Source: an uncultured Pseudovibrio sp. (GTDB taxonomy: Bacteria; Pseudomonadota; Alphaproteobacteria; Rhizobiales; Stappiaceae). Taken from it: a stretch of DNA of 48,070 nt. Below are positions 1 through 7,279 of the stretch, piece by piece. The stretch is from assembly GCA_947496145.1 (NCBI GenBank), contig CANMBS010000040.1, positions 1 to 48,070 on the forward strand. Direction: 5' to 3'. Below the pieces are notes generated by a model. It was given only the letters and a program-made list of their open reading frames with translations, searched no databases and was not told the origin of the DNA. The number at the start of each line of letters is the position of its first letter. Position 1 is the first letter of the stretch. Made by a program: the position numbers and the translations under genes.

Positions 1-253
1 CCCCGTTTTAAGAGAGATCGTCTAACCTATTGGATTAATGTTGTGAATCCTAAATCCGGTTTCATGCGTTAGCCGTGCGGGTGAGATTAATCTGCTTGGC
101 GATAACTCCGGGTACAGTGCTGATATTGTCATTAATAGCGGCAGTGTTGGTGTTCAGGGCTTCTCAACAACTGAGATTGGAAGCGGCTCTGTTCTGCTTG
201 GAGGAGGCGAGCTGCTTTATCAGGGCAGCGGTACTGAGAGCGTCAGCACAGGT

Positions 254-2020
254 GTGCTTCAGTTTACTGATAACACGTCTAACACGATAAGTGTATCCAA
301 CACGAACGCTGCTCTTATCTGGACTGGTGGGGCTACTCCCGCCGGGACTACGGAATTTACCAAAACCGGGACAGGCCAGCTTATATTTTCAGATGGAGCT
401 AAAACCTTTCAGGACATCATTATCAATGGCGGTACATTGCAGATCGGAACATCTGCGACTGATAACGCTTCTCTTGTAGGTGATGTGCAAGTCAATTCAG
501 ATGGGATACTCGGTGGTTTTGGTGAGGTAGACGGGGCGGTCACGTTAAATGGTGGGCGGGTTAGCCCAGGTGCGTCGTTTGGTGATATCACTGTTGGATC
601 CCTCGGTGGTACTGGCCGTCTGGAGATGGAAGTTGGTTACGACAGCGAGACGGGGACGAAAAACTCAGATCAGATTATTATTGCTGCGGGGGGCTCTGCA
701 GATCTGTCAGGGCTTACTCTTGCGCTTGTACCTGTTACAGGACCAGAGCCAATCCGCATTGGGGATGAGTTTATCATCATTGATAGTCCATCTACATCGG
801 GTACGTTTGCTGATGTTGAACACAATATGTTCATGCTGGATGTCAATGTACTTTACGGAGTGCCCGGCAATCCAGAGGATGTGGCAATTCAGTTCATTCG
901 CAGTAGTAATAACTTCAACAGTCTGGCTCATACACGCAACGAACATGCTGTCACAACGGCTCTCGATTCTACGAATGAAACCGGTGACTTGTTCTCTCAT
1001 TTAGCACCGCTGACCAGTGCGCAGGTCTCTGCTTTGCTTGACCCGCTCGCCGGAGCGATTAATGCGTCCACTCGCGCAATTCTTTTATCAGATAGCCGCA
1101 TTATCCGGCAGACCATCAATGACCGGTTGTATATGTCGTCCGGCGTGATTGCCCGGGAGGTGGATGACGATGACTTCGCCACTCGTGTGGTCGGCAATTA
1201 TGAGATGTGGGGGCAAGCCTATGGGAACTGGGGTCATTTCTTCTCGGATGGAAATGCTCGCAGCACCGACAGAAATATTGGGGGGATGTTGCTTGGTGTT
1301 GATGCATCTGTCTACGATACAGCACGTGCGGGTGTCTTTGCTGGCTTTGGGCGCACGTCAATAAATGTTCCGTCTATTGCAGCGTCTTCAGACAGTGACA
1401 GCTACTCGGTCGGAGTTTACTCGAGTATCAATCCGTTTATGGGGATACAGTTACGGAGTGGCGTTGCGGGGACGTGGTATGACATTGTGACAGATCGTGA
1501 TGTTGAACTCACGGTGCCAGAGGTTCTTACCACAGACCAGGACGCAGGTTCATTACAGTTGTTCGGTGAGCTGGGGTACAAGGTTGCAAGTGACTATGGC
1601 AATCTGGAACCGTTTGCCGGGGTTTCCTATAACTATCTTTCCGGTCCGGGTTTTGTGGAGTCTGGCGGAGTTGCAGCGCTGCGGGCGGATAGTCAGTCCA
1701 ATGAACTGACCGTCTTTACGCTTGGTACTCGCGGGGAATTTGATTTGTCCGGTTACTTTAAGACGGATACGAGTTTCGTTGGGTTAGCGGCATGGCAATA
1801 CACCACCGCCAATACACTGGACTTTACTCAGCAGTTTGTTGACAGTGGTAACCCGTTTACTGTCACGAGCATCCCAATTGCACGCAATGTGGCATTGATT
1901 GAGGCTGGTCTGGAAACTCAGCTGGCAGCCAATGTTCAGTTTAATCTGAACTATAACGGTCTGTTTTCCTCAGATGTGGTGGACCACGGTGCGAATGCTC
2001 GTGTGTTTATCCGCTACTGA
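254..2020 (+). CDS. Autotransporter (type V secretion), 3' part: passenger end plus beta-barrel
   Basis: Surface or secreted protein of the classical autotransporter type, in which the C-terminal barrel inserts in the outer membrane and carries the passenger outward. The first ~200 residues show glycine-rich beta-helix repeats (GTGQLIFSDG, INGGTLQIG, LNGGRVSPGASFG). From about residue 310 (YEMWGQAYGNWGHF, then alternating aromatic/polar strands) the sequence is a typical autotransporter barrel and ends in the aromatic residue Tyr (RVFIRY). The track start is a GTG at 254 without a clear ribosome site. The frame is open and passenger-like back to base 47 (AGEINLLGDNSGYS, GSGSVLLGGG) but has no start codon there and is closed by TGA at 44-46. 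The gene has therefore lost its signal peptide and most of the passenger, and is probably a remnant unless a frameshift links it to sequence left of the window. Confidence 0.8.
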   Translation: MLQFTDNTSNTISVSNTNAALIWTGGATPAGTTEFTKTGTGQLIFSDGAKTFQDIIINGGTLQIGTSATDNASLVGDVQVNSDGILGGFGEVDGAVTLNGGRVSPGASFGDITVGSLGGTGRLEMEVGYDSETGTKNSDQIIIAAGGSADLSGLTLALVPVTGPEPIRIGDEFIIIDSPSTSGTFADVEHNMFMLDVNVLYGVPGNPEDVAIQFIRSSNNFNSLAHTRNEHAVTTALDSTNETGDLFSHLAPLTSAQVSALLDPLAGAINASTRAILLSDSRIIRQTINDRLYMSSGVIAREVDDDDFATRVVGNYEMWGQAYGNWGHFFSDGNARSTDRNIGGMLLGVDASVYDTARAGVFAGFGRTSINVPSIAASSDSDSYSVGVYSSINPFMGIQLRSGVAGTWYDIVTDRDVELTVPEVLTTDQDAGSLQLFGELGYKVASDYGNLEPFAGVSYNYLSGPGFVESGGVAALRADSQSNELTVFTLGTRGEFDLSGYFKTDTSFVGLAAWQYTTANTLDFTQQFVDSGNPFTVTSIPIARNVALIEAGLETQLAANVQFNLNYNGLFSSDVVDHGANARVFIRY

Positions 2021-2427
2021 GTGGCTTTCAGACATGCACGTGCGTTTTATGCAAGTTGTCGCAGGAGGTTTTGTGCATGTTATTAGTAAATTAAAAGATT
2101 TCGGCTTGTACCTGATATAGTCCTCTTGCCAGTTTTTATGCCAAGTATGCAGTGATGAGTGTAAGTGGAGCCCTTTCAGGATTTGAGTTAACAATGAAAG
2201 ATTGCTTCTGAGCTCAGAACTTCGAGTGAATTGACGTAATGTATAACGCTTCCAGTGCCTGAGACCTTGGTATGTTCAGTCCTCAGCCACTAAAGTGCAG
2301 ATATCTCCGGCTTTTAAGAGAGCATCGTTTTTTGATCTCTTGACTACGCCTTATCTAGTTATCCAAAAGTTTGCATGATGTGACGCTAATGTATCCGACA
2401 TTCTGCGAATAGGTCTTAATTGCAGAT
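2021..2427. other. Intergenic region without a supported gene
   Basis: About 400 bases between the autotransporter remnant and the decayed permease. I see no reading frame with family-like content and no clear terminator hairpin. A short minus-strand ORF (1970-2194) overlaps the barrel gene and looks spurious. Given what lies on both sides, this is probably degraded sequence. Confidence 0.5.
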
Positions 2428-3077
2428 GTGTCTAATGGTAACTTGAGTGAATTATTCAGCTTTGTAAAGTTGTTCCTCAGGTTCGTCGGATTCTTGCAAA
2501 TGCATCGCCTCAAAATTGTAAAGAGCGTTCTTTCTCGTGTTGTTTTAACACTGAGCCTGCCTGTGTTCCTCTTAGTATTTTGGGAAGTTGGCAGTTTGTA
2601 CGGTTGTTTCAATGCGTTTTTACTTCCCGCTCCTTCAAAAATATGGGTGGCTGGTTTTGATCTGTTTGCTAAAGGGGATTTGCAGGAGCATTTGCTTGTT
2701 TTATTATTGCAGGTGCTCAGTGGTTTTGCGATCTCTGCTTCCTGAGTACGCTGACCGCATTGCATTCTGTTGATCCTAAACTGCTGCAAATGAGACAAAT
2801 CATACGGTTGTCCCGGCTTGAACGCCTGCGTTTCATAACGATCCCTTCTGCTATGTCTAGGAATCCGACCGGGCTGCGTCTCGGGTTTGGGTATGCGTGG
2901 CGTGCGCTCGTTGGGGCTGAGCTGATAGCTGCCTCAACCGGGCTTGGATATCTGACCATTGACAGCGAAGAGCTTGCAAGAACAGATCGTGTTTTTGTTG
3001 GAATTGCGGTTATCGCTCTCACGGGAGTGTTGATAGACGTGGTTTTACGCGTAATGCGGGGAATGTTTCGATCGTAA
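2428..3077 (+). pseudogene. Decayed ABC transporter permease (TauC/SsuC type), internal deletion and frameshift
   Basis: Two halves of one binding-protein-dependent permease lie in different frames. The N-terminal half (from 2428) has the usual first membrane segment and the family phrase FNAFLLPAPSKIW, and continues to HLLVLLLQVLSGFAIS before TGA at 2743-2745. The C-terminal half resumes in the next frame near 2742 (LSTLTALHSVDPKLLQ) and includes GLRLGFGYAWRALVGAELIA and DRVFVGIAVIAL, the normal end of this family. The middle of the protein (roughly 80-100 residues, including much of the EAA loop) is missing at the junction, so this is a deletion plus frame change. Intact relatives move taurine, alkanesulfonates, nitrate or pyrimidine-like substrates; the substrate here cannot be told. 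No ATPase or binding-protein gene remains beside it. Confidence 0.78.
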
Positions 3078-3109
3078 CAGAAGGGCTTCCTGCAGAGGCG
3101 CCGCTTTCT

Positions 3110-3343
3110 TTGATCGGACGATTCTACTTTGAGTTTGAGTATGATGGCAAGCGTATTGGCCTTTGGCCACGCAATGAGTTCTTCAACGACAGGTTCCGTG
3201 CGATGGTGATGAAGTATCAACCTCGAAAAGGGACTGAGGAAGAACAGCGTGCATTTCAGGAGTTCAAGCAAGTCTTTATTGCTGATCTAATGGCTGCAAG
3301 GGAAGATAACTTGTTTGAATGGAGAGACGTTGCGTTAACCTGA
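3110..3343 (+). CDS. Hypothetical protein, 77 aa, possibly a gene remnant
   Basis: I do not recognise this protein. It is charged and soluble, with a beta-rich start (GRFYFEFEYDGKRIGLWPRNEFF) and a helical end (EEEQRAFQEFKQVFIADLM). The start is a TTG with a weak AGAGG upstream. The same frame stays open and protein-like for at least ten codons upstream (IVTEGLPAEAPLSL), where it runs over the end of the permease remnant. It may therefore be the C-terminal part of a larger gene whose 5' end was deleted along with the permease. A strong hairpin follows 25 bases after the stop, which fits a real 3' end of a transcription unit. Confidence 0.45.
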   Translation: MIGRFYFEFEYDGKRIGLWPRNEFFNDRFRAMVMKYQPRKGTEEEQRAFQEFKQVFIADLMAAREDNLFEWRDVALT

Positions 3344-3367
3344 GCCAGAATACTTTCTCATGCAGTG

Positions 3368-3397
3368 AAGACCCCGGTGAAAATACATCGGGGTCTT
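3368..3397 (+). terminator. Terminator-like hairpin
   Basis: Perfect 9-bp stem AAGACCCCG / CGGGGTCTT with a 12-base loop, followed by TGTGTT instead of a full T run. It sits 25 bases after the stop of the 77-aa ORF. Confidence 0.7.
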
Positions 3398-3872
3398 TGT
3401 GTTGATAAATGTGGTTTCCCACATAAAACTACTAAATAGATGAAAATTATACATGCATTTTCTGAAGGAGGTAAAGAACTTGGGTTCCAGTTGCTATCTG
3501 GCTCTTTAGATGTATATTTATGTAAGGAGTTGATGTTAAATAGTTTTAATGTGTATGTAGGTTTTATATTTAACTGGTTTCAGCGGTTCTTTTCACCCTC
3601 GACTTATGTCGAAGTCAATGCCTGAGATATTCTGTTTAAGTGGGTAAATTGTCGTTTATTTTATATGTTTTGCACCTGACCTTACCTAATGTAATGCTGC
3701 GTAATGTGGTGCTGATACTCGAATCGTACTATCAATACAGAACATCTTATATTTGTAGCGAAAGCTCTGAGTGAAGATTTTAATTAAATTTAGAAATATT
3801 AATGTGTGCTAACACGATTTTCGATCTGGCACAGAGTAATATTGAGGATAGAATCTAATTCTGGAAGAAAAC
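3398..3872. other. A+T-rich intergenic region upstream of the regulator operon
   Basis: About 475 bases, clearly richer in A+T than the surroundings, leading to the operon at 3873. It holds a 61-codon ORF (3440-3625). Inside that is a 30-codon ORF from ATG 3533 with AAGGAG three bases upstream, coding an aromatic, hydrophobic peptide. The short spacing and lack of family resemblance make both doubtful. The promoter of the operon should lie here, but I cannot point to one clear -35/-10 pair. Confidence 0.4.
3850..3862 (+). promoter_or_regulatory. Palindrome AGAAT-CTA-ATTCT at the ribosome site of the regulator gene
   Basis: Perfect 5-bp inverted repeat with a 3-base centre, directly in front of the GGAAG ribosome site and ATG 3873. 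Its position would suit an operator used for autoregulation, but it could also be chance in A+T-rich DNA. The spacing differs from the Irr box seen at 32546 (AGAAT-N-ATTCT). Confidence 0.3.
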
Positions 3873-5978
3873 ATGGTCAAAGAAGGAAGGGCGCATTCTC
3901 TGCTGAGATTGGGGAAATGCTCTTACAGCCTTGAGCATGAATATCTGCAAGACCTGAACGGCCAACAGATCACTCTTCGACCTCAGACAGCCCAGGTTTT
4001 TAAACATCTGGTTGACTGTGTCGGGGAAGTGGTTTCCAAAGAGCAACTGATCAATGCGGTATGGCAGGGGCTGAGTGTTACGGATGATAGTATTGTTCAA
4101 TGCATCTCAGAGATCCGCCGCGCAATTCAGGATGTTGACCGGACAGTTTTGCGAACCGTCCCAAAGAAGGGATACCGCCTGGTTGCTTTTAGTGAGGAGC
4201 CAGATCAATCCCCTACGCCTGTAGAGCCACGGGTTGACCTTGATGTCTCTGGGGATATCCGGGATGAAATTGCTTCCGTCTATATTTCATTATCGCAAGT
4301 TGACAGGCAAGGGCCCCACACAAGAAACGTAGATGCAGGTCTGAAAGCAGAGTTCAAGAGCTTTCTTGAGTGTACTGTGCGCACTATGTCTTCAGGACGG
4401 ATTGCTAGAGAAGATGCAGATAGTTTTGTTCTGGAGTTTAACGCTGCTTCTGCGGCGGTTGACTGTGCTTTGATTATAGGAAACTGGCACTCTGAAACAC
4501 AATCTACGTCGTCGGACAGTGTTCAGCTGATGATCTGTTGCGGTGTTGCTCTTGGTAAGGCTTACGGAAATGGTGGGAGCCTTGCAAAAGCTCTTGCTGA
4601 CTTAGGAGAGGGAAATGCCACAGTCCTGTCAGACCGGGTTAGCGGTTGTGTTTCCGGGCAGCTTGATTATGACCTGACAGATATTGGTGATCACTTTTTT
4701 TCTGAGTTTGGCAAAAAAATACGTTGTTTCAAAGTAGGTCTCAAAGCGGATCAGGCGCAGCTGCTGCCACTATTAAATCCAGAGGATTTATTGCCAACCA
4801 TTGCTGTTATCCCGTTTGAATCTCGTTCCGCTGACCATACGAGCACGGCTCTGGGTGAAATTTTCGTCGATGATATTGTATCATTGTTATCGCGTTCCAA
4901 TGATCTGAATATTATTTCGCGATTGTCGACTACCAGATTTCGAAACCGAGGGGCTACTCTTGAAGAAATCGGGAGTGTCTTACAGGCTGACTTTGTCGTT
5001 TCCGGAAGGTGTTCGGAGAGGGCAGGCTATATTCTGGTTGATGTTGAGTTAGCTGAGGTTAAATCAGGACGTATCTTATGGGCGGATCAGACGGAACATC
5101 GACAAACAGGTGCATTTGAGACGACAGAGATCAGCGAATGGGTTGTTTCCAGCGTAAAGCGTGCGATTTTAAATCGTGAGGTTTTCCGTGCCCGATCAAA
5201 CCCTGTTACTTCCCTTGCCAGCTATACTTTACTGATGAGTGCGGTTTCTTTTATGCACCGGCTCTCGCCGTCTGATTTTGAAAAGGCAAGGGAGCTTCTG
5301 GAGCACTTAATCCAGCGTATGCCCAATCATCCTGTGCCTCTGGCATGGATGGCAAGATGGCATGTTCTTCGCGTTCAGCAAGGCTGGTCACAGCTTCCGG
5401 GCAGAGAAGCCGCTGCTGCTTTGAACTGTACAAACAGGGCGCTCGATCTTGATCCTGAAAACGTTCTGGCGCTGGTTTCAGAAGGTTTCGTTCTGACCAA
5501 TCTTTTACGCCAGCTGGATGAAGCGGAGATGCGATATGACGGTGCACTGAACATCAGTCCCAACGATGCAGTCGGGCGTTTACTGCGGGGAACACTGTTT
5601 GCTTTCCGGGGGGAGGGTGCACGGGCTATGAGGGATACAGAGCGCTCGCTTCATTTGACACCACTTGACCCACACAGGTTCTTTTTCCTTTCTCTTTCTG
5701 CTTCTGCATGCATTGCGGCAGGAGACTATGAAAGAGCTCTTAAGCTTTCCAATATGTCGCTTCAGGGTAACAGCACACATACATCGACGCTTCGCGTCAA
5801 GGCTGTTGCTCAGATGCGGCTCAACCAGGTTGAAAATGCAAGGAACACTGGTCGTAAGCTCATGAAGCTGCAACCTAACCTTCGTATTCGCGATTGGTTG
5901 AAGAGTTCACCGAGCAATGAATATGCCATAGGGCGGGAATTTGCTGAAACGCTGAAAGATATTGGAATACCAAATTAA
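3873..5978 (+). CDS. Transcriptional regulator: winged helix, degenerate cyclase, TolB-like and TPR domains
   Basis: A 701-residue cytoplasmic regulator with no membrane segment. Residues ~30-105 are an OmpR/CadC-type winged helix (VVSKEQLINAVW, SIVQCISEIRRAI, VPKKGYRL). Residues ~130-290 resemble a class III nucleotide cyclase (ADSFVLEFNAASAAVDCAL, DLTDIG), but the first metal-binding Asp position reads Tyr (ASVYISL), so it is probably inactive. Residues ~307-432 match the TolB-like segment found in rhizobial cyclase-TPR proteins (TIAVIPFES, ILWADQ). Residues ~480-670 form TPR-like helices. The start ATG has GGAAG five bases upstream. It is the first gene of a three-gene operon, 28 bases before the GGF/PAP2 gene, and most likely controls it. 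The signal bound by the sensory part is unknown. Confidence 0.8.
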   Translation: MVKEGRAHSLLRLGKCSYSLEHEYLQDLNGQQITLRPQTAQVFKHLVDCVGEVVSKEQLINAVWQGLSVTDDSIVQCISEIRRAIQDVDRTVLRTVPKKGYRLVAFSEEPDQSPTPVEPRVDLDVSGDIRDEIASVYISLSQVDRQGPHTRNVDAGLKAEFKSFLECTVRTMSSGRIAREDADSFVLEFNAASAAVDCALIIGNWHSETQSTSSDSVQLMICCGVALGKAYGNGGSLAKALADLGEGNATVLSDRVSGCVSGQLDYDLTDIGDHFFSEFGKKIRCFKVGLKADQAQLLPLLNPEDLLPTIAVIPFESRSADHTSTALGEIFVDDIVSLLSRSNDLNIISRLSTTRFRNRGATLEEIGSVLQADFVVSGRCSERAGYILVDVELAEVKSGRILWADQTEHRQTGAFETTEISEWVVSSVKRAILNREVFRARSNPVTSLASYTLLMSAVSFMHRLSPSDFEKARELLEHLIQRMPNHPVPLAWMARWHVLRVQQGWSQLPGREAAAALNCTNRALDLDPENVLALVSEGFVLTNLLRQLDEAEMRYDGALNISPNDAVGRLLRGTLFAFRGEGARAMRDTERSLHLTPLDPHRFFFLSLSASACIAAGDYERALKLSNMSLQGNSTHTSTLRVKAVAQMRLNQVENARNTGRKLMKLQPNLRIRDWLKSSPSNEYAIGREFAETLKDIGIPN

Positions 5979-6006
5979 TTAGACAACACATTTATCGAGG
6001 AATTTT

Positions 6007-7236
6007 ATGAAAAACAATATGGCAGCGTCACCTGAAGGCGGATTTGGAGGCTTCGGTGGTTTCGGAGGTTTTGGCGGCTTCGGTGGATTTGGGGGCTTTG
6101 GTGGTTTCGGCGGCTTTGGAGGTTTTGCAGGACAAAACAGTCCTTTGGCAACAGAAGCACTGATTACTAATCGGGATGGCATCGTTGGTGCGCCACTTCC
6201 AGCCAATCATGACTTTTTACCAGATGCTCCGGTTTTTCCGGGAGATCTTTCTCAGCTTTCCCTTGATGTCAGAGCGAGTATTTTCGCGTCTGAGTTAAGT
6301 TCTCGCATTGGCTTTTCAATTGATGAGGAAGATCAGAGGGTTGCTCAGGTCTGGCGTCTGGAGACTGAGTTAGATGAGGGGAAACGTCCCAAGGCCACAT
6401 ATCGTCCTCTTGTTGAGATGACTGCGCCCACGATTGAGCAGTTTGCTGATCAGTTAAATTTTCTGTTTTCCTATGCGGACTTGCGTCAGGACCGTGGACC
6501 AGAAATTTTATCCCAGCTCAGTTCCCCAACACCATTCCTGTCCACAATAGCGTTTCTGGATGGAGCAAGAACGCCGCATACACTTGAACTGCTTGCGACT
6601 GCGCAACGGTTTGCCAATTTTGTTGAGATGCGTGTGAAATACATGCTGTCATGTAAGCGGCCAATCATCTTTTCACCGCAGGTTCAGCCCATGATCCCGA
6701 CGCCAACCCATGGGACGCTGCCAAGCGGTCATGCGACCGAGGCCTTCTTGCTGGCGCGGATACTCTGGAAAGTCCTGCGCGCTTCACAAGAGCCACAGTA
6801 TGGTGAAGTGCATGATGACAGGAGTGTCTGGGGCGATATGATCATGCGGCAGGCGGCGCGGGTGGCTATCAACCGTACGGTTGCGGGGGTTCATTTCCCT
6901 GTCGATAGCGTTGCCGGTGCAATTCTTGGTCTTACACTTGCTAATTATCTGGCAGACAGATGTACTTTCAAAACTCATCAAACAACCACGTATGAAGGCA
7001 CCTACGCCTCCTTCTTTGGTACGAAGTACAATTCCTTTGCAGATTTCCAGTGGCATGAGCTTTACGACCCGAAAACAGATACGCAGCCCGCTCGCTCACC
7101 TAAATCAAAAGACGGGCCTTGGATGAAAGTGCAGACTAAAGAGCTGTCTACCGATTTTTCAGATGCGCCCGCTCTGCGATGGCTTTGGAAGAAAGCCGTG
7201 GCTGAGTGGGTGGACTGCCCGAAGCTGGATCGATGA
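6007..7236 (+). CDS. PAP2/vanadium-haloperoxidase-fold protein with N-terminal GGF repeats
   Basis: A 409-residue protein with no signal peptide. Residues 11-40 are ten perfect GGF triplets. After a linker, the acid phosphatase/haloperoxidase active site is complete: Lys211 and Arg218-Pro219 (K-x6-RP), Ser240-Gly241-His242 (LPSGHATEAF), and Arg290 with His296 and Asp300 (NRTVAGVHFPVD). The K/R and R/H spacings equal those of vanadium chloroperoxidase. The family either removes phosphate or, with vanadate bound, oxidises halides, and the sequence alone does not decide between them. No obvious multi-span membrane domain is seen, unlike lipid phosphatases, which favours the soluble bacterial haloperoxidase-like branch. 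The start ATG follows GAGGAATTTT. It lies 28 bases after the regulator and 43 bases before the protease (start 7280), so the three are probably co-transcribed. The GGF run looks like a low-complexity FG-type tether or self-association segment. Confidence 0.8.
   Translation: MKNNMAASPEGGFGGFGGFGGFGGFGGFGGFGGFGGFGGFAGQNSPLATEALITNRDGIVGAPLPANHDFLPDAPVFPGDLSQLSLDVRASIFASELSSRIGFSIDEEDQRVAQVWRLETELDEGKRPKATYRPLVEMTAPTIEQFADQLNFLFSYADLRQDRGPEILSQLSSPTPFLSTIAFLDGARTPHTLELLATAQRFANFVEMRVKYMLSCKRPIIFSPQVQPMIPTPTHGTLPSGHATEAFLLARILWKVLRASQEPQYGEVHDDRSVWGDMIMRQAARVAINRTVAGVHFPVDSVAGAILGLTLANYLADRCTFKTHQTTTYEGTYASFFGTKYNSFADFQWHELYDPKTDTQPARSPKSKDGPWMKVQTKELSTDFSDAPALRWLWKKAVAEWVDCPKLDR
6037..6126 (+). 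repeat. Ten tandem 9-bp units coding GGF
   Basis: Ten consecutive Gly-Gly-Phe codons triplets. Glycine codons vary freely (GGA, GGC, GGT, GGG) and Phe alternates TTT/TTC, so the DNA repeat is imperfect while the peptide repeat is exact. This points to selection on the peptide rather than recent slippage. Confidence 0.95.
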
Positions 7237-7279
7237 ACCGGGGTTTTCCGACCAGTTGTGTCTAGGTAGAGGACAGAGG

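Noticed and set aside
3440-3625. 61-codon ORF, or a 30-codon hydrophobic peptide from ATG 3533
   Set aside because: It lies in A+T-rich intergenic DNA, the ribosome site is only three bases from the inner ATG, and it resembles no family.
3850-3862. Second Irr box at the regulator operon
   Set aside because: The half-sites are similar (AGAAT/ATTCT), but the spacer is three bases, not one, and the outer TTT/AAA are missing.
6037-6126. CRISPR-like or minisatellite DNA repeat
   Set aside because: The unit is nine bases, in frame and coding GGF, with synonymous changes and no spacers.
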